Part shown: positions 12,015-23,853 of the stretch, in pieces
Layout of the letters: each line of letters starts with the position of its first letter
Position numbering within the stretch: the stretch's first letter is position 1
Source of the DNA: Adiantum capillus-veneris
Taxonomy: Eukaryota > Streptophyta > Polypodiopsida > Polypodiales > Pteridaceae
NCBI GenBank assembly: GCA_014529385.2
Contig: CM043963.1
Coordinates: 73,205,912 to 73,269,911 of the forward strand
Direction of reading: 5' to 3'
DNA: 64,000 nt
The notes under the pieces: model-generated
The model's database searches: none
What the model saw: the letters and a program-made list of their open reading frames with translations, nothing else
What the model was told of the DNA's origin: nothing
Made by a program: the position numbers and the translations under genes

Positions 12015-15000
12015 GAGAAGCGTTTTCATCCTCAAAAATAAGAGTGATGATACACTAATTTTTTTTATAGTGGCATCCTTCATGGAATCAATTGTTTGGT
12101 TGACCAAAACACGGTTCAACAGGAGGTTCAATGAAACCAAGAGTAGCATCTTGATTTTTCACATTGTTGTCCATTTGCAACCGTCTTGTGTTGCCAATTC
12201 CTATCCAATCATAGTGTGTAGACTCCATTTAGAACAAACATGAGTATGCAAAACGAGTTATCACACAAAGATGTACCCTAAAGAGTACCTCTTTTCACTT
12301 TCCATGAAAGTAACTTGCTAACATAATTCATCAGCTAAGTTTAAGTCCTTGAATTGTTTTCCAATTTTAGCAGTAAACAACCCCACCATAACTAGTGTTC
12401 AAGGTTGAGAACTTGATTTATACATGAAGAGACTACACCTAGTCGCAAACATGCTTTAACTTATAGTAAGCAAACTCCAAGTACAACAATAAATGCTTAC
12501 TAATTGGATCGCTTGGTGCTAACATACGCACGTTGCATATCCTTCAGCACAAGATTACACTTTGTAATCTGCCTATTCCCTTGGATAACTGACATTCCTG
12601 AGGTGTGTTTTCCCTCACGATTTACAGACAGTCTTCCAAGATGACTGATAAATGGGAATCACAATATCGTGTAACATTGTTGAGGAATCAACAAAGTCCA
12701 GAATAACCATCGTGGTTAACTTGAAAAATCCACAAACACCCAAACCGAGCCATAACCTCTATTGGTGATTAGTAGACCCAAAAGTAATCTCATAGAGATA
12801 CTGCACACAGAGTGAAAAATTCTTCATAAGCAAAAACTTGATGAATACGCATGTCGTTCCAAATCAATCTTTGCTAAACACTAGGGCCCATAACACCTAG
12901 TGTGCATGCATTTGGCAAAAAATAGATCCGAACCTATATATCCATGGTGATCCTTGCCAATACTTATGGCAAATGTGATGTGCATAGCACACATTGAAAA
13001 GGAATGTATATAGTTTTGAAAAGAAACTAAATACTTTCAGTTGCAATCTTTTGCAAGCCTTGCTGAAACGTCTGACCATAATAGAAGGTGAAACATTGAT
13101 CACTTCTAGGTACAAACAATGAAACTTTTTCATCAACAACTTAGAGCCTTGCTATATGTATAAACAACCATATGTAATGTTGTTTAGCAGTACTTGTATC
13201 TGAACAAGTCATTTTAAGTATCCGACAATCTTTGGCCATGAAATTTCTCCTGATACGTCGTGCTAAAAATGGTCTAGAAAACATATGTGACCAGCACCAA
13301 GGGACTTTGTCGTGACACATATTTGAAATAGTGGGCTCTAGTGTCAATCCCAGAGACTCATATTCGCCACATGTGGAAAATGTCTCAACTACGGATGTCT
13401 AAAAAAAGAATATCCTACAAGTACAAGATGTACTTGTGTGTGGAGGTAACTCTAAACACTCCGTGACAAGAGTGAGAGGGACCCTTATTCATTTCTCCAC
13501 ACTGGCTAAACCGAACTCCTTGAGTCCCTAGACCATGTTGTATCCCATGTGACAACATGTGCCAAATCGAACCCGACAAGTGGGTTCATATCATCATAAT
13601 GTATAGTGGACACTACGGCCCAAAATACTTGCTCCGACATGCCCTTGGCATGGCTCTGAAACATTCAAGTGTATTTACACAACTTGAAAAAACCAAGCAA
13701 AGCATATTAAAAAATGGAATAACACCAAATCAATAGATGCGTACCTGGAGATTTGAACTGAATGTTCACTTACCCGTATTCAAATGCACAAGAGCACCTC
13801 ACCCACCTGTGAAAAAACAAGCAACATTGCACTGGAAACCCTGGGTGTTTCCTTCACAATCCAAACCCGTTGGTTAGAATCTACGTAGTCAAACCCCTTG
13901 GTAAGACCCTTTGTAGGAACAAGAGCACCTCGCCCACCTGTGAAAAAACAAGCAACATTGCACTGGAAACCCTGGGTGTTGCCTTCACAATCCAAACCCG
14001 TTGGTTAGAATCTACGTAGTCAAACCCCTTGGTAAGACCCTTTGTAGGAACTGCTCAACTAGCAGGTAACGGTAATCAACATAGTCAACCATGGACAGAA
14101 TGATGACAATCAACTTGAAAAGTCAAATTTTTTCGCTACCGCGTAGTAGATTGCGGAAATCTTTCCTTGAAAGTATATGGGGTGATTTAGTGAGCACCCG
14201 CGGGGTCTTTCCACAAAACAATGCATCCATAGACACTCGTAGTGCTATAGAGAGAGCAAAAATCCACACAAGTGAGATGCCTAGCTCGTATCAACAGCCA
14301 TGCTTTCGCAACTGTTTGTTGCCTCTAGATTCCGTGGTATAGATCAGCTGATGTGAGTTTAAGATTAAAAACTCAACTTCAGCGTCGCACAAAAAGCATG
14401 TAGTGAAAAAATAACACCCTAAACATCTGTAATGACAAGACTCTTGCGTGTTTATTAACATCGATGTGTTTGATGTGTACTCCACTGGGCAGATATATTC
14501 GATCTTAAGAACAAGCCCCCAAGGAATGTCAGCAGCTGGATCTTACCCAAAATCTAACAATGAATCTTAGCCAACGTGTGTGGCTCATAGCCGTTATGGC
14601 AATTAGTGTTCCATCGTGAAACCAATGAAGACTAATTTGGATGGCATCTTGCCCAATTTCTAGCTCAGAGGTAGAGCACCTTGGCTCAGGCCACCTCACC
14701 AGTGAAACATGTATCAAAAGCTTCTTAAAAAGTTTTCATTATTCTTAGAGGGAAAAAAGAAAGAGAGAGAAGAAGAGCATGCTGGGCTGAGGAACTTTCC
14801 TAAATTTTGAGAGTGTGTGCCCATAATGTGTGCTCTTAGGCATCTTATGCCTAATTTCTAGTTTATCCTTTAAGCATACCATAGTGTTCTGGTATGATGC
14901 TCTCATCGAGAGAGGTAACAGAAAAACACAGAACATATCTTGTTCCACCTACCCTGGAGGGGTCGTTGTTTTTCAAGTTCTTCGTAGTGTTTTTGTGTGT

Positions 15001-16843
15001 TGACAGCAACCAAAAGTATGTGAAACAATCCAAAACTTATCTTGTCCTTGACAAAGTTTCTAGTGTTATAGCGGAAGCGTAATCCATGATGTGGTGGAGT
15101 TCAGTCCACTTGGATAGCATGCCTTGCATGTAAGGTTGTAATTTCTTGGCTAGTGTGACGGTCTCAAGCGCGAGAGCCAAAACCATAAGTGTGTTGCACA
15201 TTTTGTAGTGGTAGTGATACATCATAACATGATGTCACTATGGCTAAAATGGGAACAAATTTTTTATTGTACCAGCTCCCCAAACTTGCGTGCCCATGCC
15301 CTTGATGCCAAGTCAATGGGTAGTATCTTAGCACGAAGACAAAGTCGTGCTTCATGAAATAACCTACAATCATATTGCCAATTTCCGCGCCAATATTGTA
15401 TACTCATAGCATAGTCCAATTGTGAGAATCTTGTCTTTGCATGATACTTTTCAATAGACCCACTTTGGATGCTACCATGCCACAGAGCTACAGATACTCT
15501 TGCTCATAGACAAATGTCATAGTAAAAGAAAGCTGACCTTGTTGAGCAGTCACAAATAATCGACCTTGTCAAATTGTACAATGTATTGAAGAACAAAACA
15601 TAAAAATAAAAATTTGTTGCAAAATATGTACCTCGTACTTGCTTGGCTTGATTACGGAGATGAAGCCTTGCTCCAATGATGTCTACAAAACAAGCCCTAA
15701 CAATTTTCTTGATAGCTTCTTGAAATGGTTGTTAATGGTTGGTCCTGTCGAGCACTTGCTACCTCCTTCATCAAGATTAGCAACAGGCCGCGTAGATCTC
15801 CATGAGAAGCACTACCATGCCTTGACCTTTGCCATGCATGAGAAGAAGCATTGCTTTTAAATGAGAACATTGGTCACTCAAGCCGTGCTTGAGTGTGAGT
15901 GGTTGTTGCTCATCCTGTGTTCAGAAAAAAGAAAAATAGCATGCTTTTGGGAATGCTCATGAGCCTTGCTTGTGCCTTAAGGGTTGAAATCGTACAAGTG
16001 TGGAAAATCAAATTTCAGGCAGCATATATACTTGCTAAAGTACTCGCATCGACTTGCCTAATAATGTTTTCCTTACATGCCATTTGTCCTTGACAAACAC
16101 CCCTTGAAACAAACTCCCCTTCCACCATAATTCAGGGTCTTGAAGCTTGCTTGTACCAATCTTTTGGCCCGTTGATGCGAATAACAATCACAAGCCTTGC
16201 TTTATGATGAGAGCATGTACTTGAAAAAATTGGCAAACACAATTGAAAGTGATTTTGTACCTCACGTGTATAAACACGCCATATAAATTGCTTGGCTTGG
16301 ATGTTCATGAACCTCGGACCGTGCATCGACATCATTGTTGCCTCGCAACCTTGCTCAAAACCGTGTCGAACACAATTGGTAGAATTCATCATTGTGGAGC
16401 CCATATGGTACCCAATTTGAAAGAACAACAGTGATGGTATGTTCTTGACATAATTAATTCCTGTGGTAAAAAACATAAAATCTGAAACCTCTACTGCTTG
16501 CAACTGCTTCATGTACTTTGGAAGCTCAACGGCTTCATATTCTGGGGCTAATTAAGATCCTAAGCTCTCGAGGATTGTGTGCTCGGGCGGGCATGCGTCC
16601 TTGCTTAGGACTTTATGAAATGGCCAAGAATAGGCGCCCATGTATGAATAGAAAAGCTCAAAGTGAAGCTATGGCAGGCTATCGTCTGCGCTGCAGGGAA
16701 AACAAGTAGTAAATGACGATGTTGTGCTCCCCGTCCCTTGCCGCTGCATCAAGAATTGCTCAGCAGGGCCATGTGACCTCATTAAGCTCTCACGCACTGT
16801 AAACCGTGGAGGTCGATGCCTTTTCCCTCTCGGCCCTAAGCGG
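12015..16843 (-). other. Internal region of element X, no coding capacity seen
   Basis: About 4.8 kb with only short unrelated frames on both strands. I found no zinc knuckle, DTG/DSG protease, YxDD polymerase or integrase signature. It contains the 131-bp tandem duplication listed separately. Confidence 0.7.
13790..14051. repeat. Recent tandem duplication, 2 x 131 bp
   Basis: Copies 13790-13920 and 13921-14051 begin AAGAGCACCTC and end TTTGTAGGAAC. They differ at only about two positions by eye, so the duplication is much younger than the surrounding element. Confidence 0.96.
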
Positions 16844-16848
16844 TGATA

Positions 16849-18007
16849 AGCCACTTTTGGTCTGTACAAAGAAGTGTGTATATGCATGGTCATATGTACA
16901 AAAGGATGTAAGTGCATGCATTTGGGAGCTTTGAAAAGTGGTTTCAAGTTTTAAAAATGATGCAACGTGTGCACATTGTAAATAGCCGTGCGTGTGTGCT
17001 AGCAGTCAGATACACATACGTGCCTGGATAGGGTATCAAAGCCTTGGATGTGATTCTGAGTGGCTTCTTTTGGATCTATAAAATGTTTTTGATATTTCTA
17101 GAATGTAAATAATGCAAGCAATAAGCGTGGGCACTCTCATCCCACTCGAGAAGTTTGGGACATGCAGTAACTGTCTATTTACGATGCGTGATCTGCGGTG
17201 ATGCGTGCACCGCCCTAGAAGTGGTCAAAAATGGAATGTTGGGATGTGGTAAAGTGATTCGGGTATCAAGGATTGAGTGTACAAAATTTGGTGAATTTTT
17301 TAGTATGTTTGGGGGTTTTCCCACAAAAAATCCCGGCAGGGGTCAAAACTGGGCTAAAAAAGGTCAAAAAATGGTCAAAAAAGGTGTGGAAACGCATCAA
17401 ATTGCCACATCACTCACGGTTCCGTGTGAGTGTTCCAGCTGAGGGAGTGTTTTTGAAGACAATTTTTTGGCACTTTCACCTCTGTGTGTGGGAAAGGAAG
17501 CAGGGTTCCTACAGGTGGTCTAGTGCAGTCCCATTGCGTTCGCGTCTTGTTTTTGAGTGTGTGGAGGAGTGAATGAGATATTTCTCTCTTCAATTTTGCA
17601 CTTGGGAGATTCTATGGAAGTTTTGAGGTTTTCATGAATGTGTGTGTGCAAGGAATTGAGGCAAGAAGGTGCGGATTTCTGCAAGACTATGCGACCCTGT
17701 ATCGGTGCCATTAGGGTTGGCGCTACTCCAAAGAGTCCAACAGAGTGGAGTTTCGTGAAGGCTTTGCAATGGTTTGAGAGAGGCATTTTGTGGCTAGATT
17801 TTTTGAGTTTTCGATGGTTTTTCTTGTATATTGGGCAGGCAAGGGCTTGTAGGTCAAGGCGTTTGGAGTTTGAATTGAGCTTGTGGGTAAAATTTTTATT
17901 GAGCTCTTGAGTGGTGGTGAGTGAGGTGAGGAATTTAAGTGAATACCTTGTGTTTTGTTGAGGTGTCTGGGTGTGTGAGTATGCACACGGCGTCTTTTGC
18001 TTCATCA
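16849..18007 (+). repeat. TR-GAG 5' LTR (about 1159 bp)
   Basis: Direct copy of 20048-21314, from GCCACTTTTGGTCT to the end CTTTTGCTTCATCA. The usual starting TG is AG here. The LTR carries runs such as GGTCAAAAAATGGTCAAAAA. A long antisense frame in it has no family match and is not treated as a gene. Confidence 0.92.
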
Positions 18008-18030
18008 TCCTTTGGAGATCCCGCTGGGGA
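18005..18030 (+). other. Probable primer-binding site of the TR-GAG element
   Basis: TTTGGAGATCCCGCTGGGGA follows the LTR end after a few bases. It resembles the TGGCGCC...GGGGA primer sites of gypsy-like plant elements. The matching tRNA was not determined. Confidence 0.6.
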
Positions 18031-18108
18031 GCGAAAATTGCCGGTTGTGCACCCATAATTTGGATTTTGAGCAGTGATGTATGCATTCTGGATGTTGAAG
18101 GGAGTTTC

Positions 18109-19500
18109 ATGATGGTGGTGTCATTCCAACCATTAATTTTCATAGGTTTCGAGGATGCAAACGATTGGCTTGCTTCTTATGAGTTTGATTTGACATGTTT
18201 ATGCCGTGGAGTTCCAAGGGAGGTGCAAAAGCTTGCAGGTATCAATCTGGTGGTCAGAGGTAATGCAAGAGATTGGTATGAGGGCTTGTCACAAGATGAG
18301 AAGGGAAATTGGGACATGTTTAATACATGCTTTTTGAAGCGGTTTAAGAAGGTAATTCCTCACCAAGATGCATGGAAACAAATCACTAGTTTGTTTATGC
18401 TAGAGCACAAGTCTTCTGCATATTTTTGGTCAAGATTTTATGATGCTTGGAGAGTTTGGAAAGATGCTCTATTGCATGTGGAAGCCATGTCTAAAGAGGA
18501 ATTCTATTATGAATTTACAAATAGCCAAAGAATACAGGTATTCAGAAGTTTGTTGCGACCGGTCCTTAAGCTGAAACTGCAAGAGAAAGAGCCCAAATCC
18601 ATGTGTGAAGCATTGAAAATAGCGCTACGAAAAGAGAGAAAGTTGTGCATTGCTATAGGCACGAAGTGCCCTTTGTCAATACATGGTATGGATAGTGTGG
18701 ATGACCATTATGTGCATAAAGTCACAATTGGAGGTGCTCATGCTAGCAAGGATAACAGTTTGGAGACAGATGTGGATGCCCATGTGTGCAAAGTCGATGC
18801 AAATGAAGTATGTGAAGCAACTTTGGAGACTGTACACATGCCTATGGTGCAAAATGGCAAGGACATAGTAGATGAATGCAAAAGTTTGAGCACTAGCATG
18901 GGAAGTGAAGATGATGAGAGTGAAATTGACAAGGATGAGGCAACATATGATGGTAACACATCTAATTCTTGTGAGAGCTAGTGCGATGGTGTATGCGATG
19001 ATGACATAGAGTCACTAGATCCATTGAAGGATATGGTAGCCTTGCACAAAGAGCAGCGTATGTTTTGGGAAGGAGCTTTGCAGCAACATGATATGGATGC
19101 TTGCTTTGATGGTGAGATGGTGGGCAATGGACAAGGACTTTCTACACCAAGTGAAGATGATGCAAGAGAGGATGATGCTATGATGGTTGATGTGACCTTG
19201 GGTCCATGTGCTTTACCAGAGTTTGGGGTTGGGCAAAACTCTACTGGTTGTGATGCAAAGGAATTGGGTCATGAAAATGAAAGGAACGAGTCCTATGTGT
19301 GCAAGGATTTGATGCTAGTGCCATCTCCAAGGGGTTTTTGTGATGATATGTGCCATGTGGTTCTTAAGTATAAACTTATTGAGGATAGGGTAGACAAGGA
19401 GGTTAAAGTGACCTTTTGCTTGCACTATGGTTTGATGGATGCATTTCACATGCTTCAATGTATGTTTGAGCCATACCCTCTTATCTATGAAGATAGTTAG
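18109..19500 (+). pseudogene. Gag-like ORF of the TR-GAG element, one in-frame TAG
   Basis: Taken from the ATG at 18109, which opens MMVVSFQPLIFIGFEDANDW. The start was chosen because the longer frame to 17971 lies in the LTR. Residues about 15-125 fit the retrotransposon gag (capsid) fold: DANDWLASYEFDL, NARDWYEGLSQDEKGNW, then CFLKRFKKV. An acidic, low-complexity half follows. The frame is open to 19500 except for a TAG at 18979-18981, about residue 291. Without a zinc knuckle or enzymes, its likely role is packaging its own RNA with help from other elements. Confidence 0.85.
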
Positions 19501-19502
19501 CG

Positions 19503-19880
19503 AGTCTTGGGGCTAGTTGGCATGATGAATACTGGGTAATGATATCTTATGTGGCTTTATATGCATGTTTTCAGCTTTTCAAGTGGAAGATGCCTTATCT
19601 GGAAAAAGAGGTTGGTAGTGATAATGTTTTTGAAGATCGTTCTTAGTTTTGGAGTGGAGTTGTTAATGCTTGGAGTTATAATCTCTTGGACGTGAGGAAT
19701 GAAGAGCAGTAAATGCATCAAGGAGATGATGTGAGATTTATGATTATCAATGGAATGAGCTTGAGTCATGAGATGAACTTTGACGTATCTATGGTTTTTA
19801 GTGATTGTGATAGATTATGGTGTGAGATGGCATGTAGCAACCTTCGAGGTATTCCATATCATGCTTGGGATCCAGATGGA
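19503..19880 (+). pseudogene. Second degenerate open stretch in the TR-GAG element
   Basis: Directly after the gag stop, in another frame, about 125 codons read protein-like: SWHDEYWVMISYVALYACFQ, LFKWKMPYLEKEVG, then NAWSYNLLDVRNEEQ and NLRGIPYHAWDPDG. TAG (19644), TAA and TAG stops interrupt it without shifting the frame. Tryptophan and tyrosine are abundant. I do not recognise the family. It could be an extra ORF of this element type or an eroded C-terminal extension of gag. Confidence 0.4.
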
Positions 19881-20047
19881 TAGGGGCATTTCGGCAAGAA
19901 GATAAAGCTTTCCTGTTTACTATGAGTGGAATGCTTGGGCATATGGATGGTGCTATGAAAATTGATGAGTTTCCCTATGATCCTGGAGGAAGTTTGGGAT
20001 TGCGTTTGTGGTTTTATGACACTGTTGATGCGAGTGTTGAGCATAAA

Positions 20048-21314
20048 TGCCACTTTTGGTCTATACATAGTAGTGCATATATGCATGTTCATATGTACAA
20101 AAGGATGTAAATACATGCATTTGGGAGCTTTGAAAAGTGGTTTCAAGTTTTAAAGATGATGCAGCGTGTGCACATTGTAAATAGCCGTGCGTGTGTGCCA
20201 ACAATCAGATACACGTACGTGCCTGGATAGGGTATCGAAGCCTTGGATGTGATTCTAAGTGGCTTCTTTTGGATCTATAAAATGTTTTTGAGCTTTCTAG
20301 AATGTAAATAATGCAAGTGAAAAGTGTGGGCACTCTCATCCCACTCGAGAAGTTTGGGACATGCAGTAACTGTCTATTTATGATGCTTGATCTGCGGTGA
20401 TGCGTGCACCGCCCTAGAAGTGGTCAAAAATGGAATGTGGGGATGTGTCAAAGTGATCTGGGTATCAAGGATTCATCGTACAAAATTTGGTCAATTTTGG
20501 ATTCCGTTTGGGGGTTTTCCCACGAAAAAATGCCCGCCAGGGGTCAAAACTGGCCAAAACGAGGCCAAAAAAGGTCAAAAATGGTGTGAAAAGGCATCAA
20601 TTTGCCACATCACTCACGGTGCCGTGAGTTTTCCAACTGAGGGAGTGTTTTTGAAGCCAAGTTTTTGGCACTTTCACCTCTGTGTGTGGGGAAGGAAGCC
20701 AAGTTTTTGGCACTTTCACCTCTGTTTGTGGGAAAGGAAGCACGGCTCATATAGGTGGTCTAGTGCAGTCCCGCTGTGTTCGCAACTTGTTTCCGAGTGT
20801 GTGGAGGAGTGAATGAGATCTTTCTCTTTTCAATTTGCACTTGGGAGAGTCTATGGAAGTTCTGAGATTTCCATGGATGTGTGTGTGTGAGGAAGTGAGG
20901 GAAGAAGGCGGCTTTCTGCAAGACTATGTGATCGTGTATCGGTGCCATTAGGGTTGGCGCTATCCAAAGAGTCCAACAGAGTGGAGTTTGGTGAAGGCTT
21001 TGCAATGGTTTGAGAGAGGCCTTTTGTGGCTGGGTTTTTTGAGTTTTTGACGGTTTTTCTTGTATATTTAGGTCACCGTCAAGTGTGATTTCAAGTGTTC
21101 ATCAACTCCACTCACCTTGTAGTGATTGCAGGCAGGCAAGGGCTTGTAGATCGAGGTGTTTGGAGTTTGAATCAAGCTTGTGGGTAAAATTTTTATTGAG
21201 CTCTTGAGTAGTGGTGAGTGAGGTGAGGAATTTAAGCGAATACCTTGTGTTGTGTTGAGGTGTTTGGGTGTGTGAGTGTGTGTGAGTGTGCGCACGGTGT
21301 CTTTTGCTCCATCA
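20048..21314 (+). repeat. TR-GAG 3' LTR (1267 bp)
   Basis: Starts TGCCACTTTTGGTCT and ends GCTCCATCA. It is longer than the 5' copy because of a tandem duplication around 20655-20745 (CCAAGTTTTTGGCACTTTCA repeated) and an extra stretch of about 60 bp near 21069-21132 (TTTAGGTCACCGTCAAGTG...). Substitutions are scattered over the rest, so the element is not recent. Confidence 0.92.
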
Positions 21315-21495
21315 GCGGCTTTGCACACGTCTCCGACCTTGGCCTTTGACCTCTTCCTTAAACAAGGCACCGATCCCACACCTCTGTCGATCCCTTGAGC
21401 TTTTCATGAACCTCCCCGTATAAGGGATGACTCCTACGGCTCTGCCCTTGGCTGGCCCTTCCATGCACGTCCTCATGGAAATGAGAGAGAGAGCG

Positions 21496-21498
<3 letters not shown>

Positions 21499-21562
<64 letters not shown>
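21499..21562. repeat. (GA)n microsatellite, about 32 units
   Basis: Pure GA run inside the leader of element X, about 55 bp from its primer site. Confidence 0.97.
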
Positions 21563-21563
<1 letters not shown>

Positions 21564-21618
21564 CATGCAATAAGCAATCCCCTTCTCCTTCCCTCCTCGA
21601 TGGTCTTCCTCTCCCCTA

Positions 21619-21630
21619 GCTCTAATACCA
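21619..21630 (-). other. Primer-binding site of element X
   Basis: The minus strand reads TGGTATTAGAGC next to the 5' LTR. This is one mismatch from the initiator-Met tRNA complement TGGTATCAGAGC. Confidence 0.85.
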
Positions 21631-21631
21631 G

Positions 21632-21787
21632 TGAAAGGACAAGGGAACTGAAACATGCTCATCACCACCCAGCCATGCCCTATATAGGCCCTTGGCCTTC
21701 TAAATATAGGGACCCCCTTGACTGCATGTCCGTCCTGGTCCTTGGTCGAGCCTGGTCCTCGAGCCTGGTCCTACCCTTAGCATGACA
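21632..21787 (-). repeat. Element X 5' LTR (156 bp)
   Basis: Pairs with 11829-12000. It is followed on the plus strand by the second CTATA (21788-21792), after which G1 reverse-transcriptase sequence resumes. Confidence 0.92.
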
Positions 21788-21792
21788 CTATA

Positions 21793-22760
21793 TGTCCAAG
21801 AATTTTTCCTTGTCTACCCATGTGCACTTTTCAAGATATAAGCAAATCCTATAAAGTCTACATTTTTCGAATACCTTTTTGAGGTATTCAAAATGATCAG
21901 CCTGGATTGATGAATGTACGCATAGATCATCCATGTATACTTCTAAGAATTTCCTAAGATATTCTTTGAAAGCATGGCTCATCAACCTTTGAAATGTGGT
22001 TGGAGCATTAGTTAACCCAAACGTTGAAACCTGATAGGCAAATATAGCCCATTCTGTTGCAAAAGTAGTTTTATGCTGATCTTTGGAGTCAACCAAAAGT
22101 TGACTGTATCTCAAAAAGCCATCTAAGAAGCTGTAAGCTTCTTTACCTGCAACTTGTTTCAAAACATGCTCAATGATTGGAAGAGGAAAGTTGTCTCTAA
22201 TGGTAGCCGCATTCACCTTTTTGAGATTAACACACACTCGTAATTTTCCATTCTTCTTGGGTACTACCACAATTGGAGACACCCAATATGTGTATGTTCA
22301 ATTTCATAAATGAATTCGGTTTCCTTTAGTTTTTCAATTTCTTCTTTTATCTTCCTCGTAAATGTTTCATTATATGTGTATGGCTTTTGTCTACTTGGTT
22401 TCGCATCATCTCTCATGGGTATGGTATGTTGACAGATTTCTGGATCAACACCCTTGAGATCCTTGTAAGACCAAGCAAAAATATCTCGGTATTATTTTAG
22501 CAAGCTTAGCAAAAGCTCTTCTTCTTCTTCTGTTAGGTCGTTTGCAATGTAAGCAGGTCTAGGCTCTTCTCCTCGTTCAGCTAAGTCTATCTTTTTAGCA
22601 TTTTCCAGTCCTTCGTAGGACTTGCTTTGTTTTCGTAGTTCCCTAACAGGTTGTTCGACTATGATTTTTTTATCTTGGAAAGTATACTTTTTGTAATGGG
22701 ATGGAACGCTCATTACATCCTTAGCATCCTCTTCTATGCTTTCCATTGCGATCGTGTATA
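21793..22760 (-). pseudogene. G1 gypsy reverse transcriptase (part 1 of pol)
   Basis: Minus-strand frames encode the pre-RT linker (YKDLKGVDP at about 22460) and the RT palm: SPIVVVPKKNGKLRVCVNLK, DNFPLPIIEHVL, AYSFLDGF, GLTNAPTTFQRLM and the catalytic EVYMDDL. It ends with EKCTWVDKEKFLDI exactly at the X insertion and continues at 11828. Minor frame breaks lie upstream of 22282. It is homologous to the G2 RT at 62218-62937. RT copies the element RNA in the virus-like particle. This copy is inactive. Confidence 0.95.
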
Positions 22761-22954
22761 TCTCCTTTACAGCTTTTTTTAACTCTTGACATTTCTTTTT
22801 CCTCTCAACTCTAGTTATGAGTGGTTTCTTATCTTGTGGGTTTGCTTAAGTATCCTTACTTGTTTTTCTCAATGTTTAGACATTTTTGAATTCTTGTTTG
22901 AAGGATATCTGCCAGTGATTTTTTCCTTGATACAATGATTTGCATCTATCTGCA

Positions 22955-23623
22955 TCAACAACTGTGTTCTACTAGAGACTGACGGCATAGGTCGTGTTTT
23001 TGCGTTTCTGGTGTCTCTTTTTCGTCTATACCATTATTGTCTTCTTGATTTATGGTTTGGAAGTCAAAAAACTTTTCCTCCCCTCCTTTTAAGAGTAGCT
23101 TAGCTCTCAAATGTTCTTTTTCTGACCCCAAGTCTTCTGAGGTAGTTGAGTGTCCATCTAACTCATCAGTTGCATCATAGTAGAGGTCTGAAAAGACTTG
23201 TTGAGCTTTCATCAAGCCCTTGGGTTCCTCATCTTTTTCTTCAATGTTGAGAATTGAAATCATTTGGATGGAAATTATTTCTTAGTCATCCTCATTGCAA
23301 AATTGAGTGGGCATAGACGTATTCACACATACATCCATTATCACTAAAATTTGAGTCCACTCGAATGGCAACAAATGCTCTGGAAAGGGTTCAGGTACAT
23401 AGGCTTCGTGTGTGCCTTCCCTTTCTAGGATACATTCTTCTCGTTTCAAACTTCCATTTTTTGAAGCTCCACACATCCAAATAGGAGTGTCTTTGTTTAA
23501 CCAGGATGGAAGTTTAGTTTCAACCAAAGAGACTGAATCAAACACTTTTATGGGTGTTTTCAAAACATCCCTATAAGTGTGATCTTTTAGATTTACCCTT
23601 GTTATAGATCCCATTTGCTTCAA
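22955..23623 (-). pseudogene. G1 protease-RT linker region
   Basis: Two minus-strand pieces, 23282-23623 (EAYVPEPFPEHL, WTQILVIMDVCVN) and 22955-23263 (acidic, EKEHLRAKLLLKGG). The first is clearly related to the G2 stretch at 63747-63992 (AYFPEPLPEHLFEPFRWTQI). It is a spacer between protease and RT in this family, without a known domain. It is broken by stops. Confidence 0.8.
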
Positions 23624-23853
23624 GTACAGATAATTGTTTCCCCAATCTTAAATAAGTTGTACCTATCTCATGAAAGGTCTTTCCAATATGATTTCATAAT
23701 TGAGTTTTTTCCCAAAGTCTACTATGGCAAAAGTGTGTTGATATTCAATTCCACAAGAATTGACTAGCACTTTTTCAAGCAGCCCTAATGGTCTCTCAAT
23801 GTGTCCATCATCCAATTGCAATTTCATTCACGTTTGTCTAATGGCTGGCTGTC

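Larger units (their letters stand above)
16849..21314 (+). mobile_element. Gag-only LTR retrotransposon (TR-GAG type), nested in element X
   Basis: Long direct LTRs (16849-18007 and 20048-21314) flank an internal region with one gag-like ORF and no pol. The LTR-internal junction is followed by a primer-site-like TTTGGAGATCCCGCTGGGGA. The orientation is plus, opposite to its host X. A four-base GCGG flanks both ends if the left boundary is taken as 16844. A clean 5-bp target repeat was not confirmed, so the left end is uncertain by about 5 bp. Such elements depend on other retrotransposons for replication. Confidence 0.88.
11829..21787 (-). mobile_element. Element X, large non-autonomous LTR retrotransposon (LARD-like), host of a nested element
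   Basis: It has terminal direct repeats with TG...CA ends, a 5-bp target repeat CTATA, a primer-binding site at 21619-21630 and a purine tract at 12001-12014, which fix its orientation as minus. After subtracting the nested gag-only element (about 4.5 kb), roughly 5.5 kb of X remains. No gag, protease, RT or integrase motif was recognised in it on either strand. That fits large retrotransposon derivatives, which are mobilised in trans. Its purine tract (ATGGGGGGAGTAA) resembles that of G2, so a G2-type element is a candidate helper. Confidence 0.85.

Noticed and set aside
15639-16512. Coding genes in element X
   Set aside because: Short frames on both strands have no recognisable domains and no consistent orientation.
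17520-18143. 207-codon minus-strand ORF
   Set aside because: It is antisense to the TR-GAG 5' LTR and has no motif. The homologous stretch of the 3' LTR does not keep the frame.
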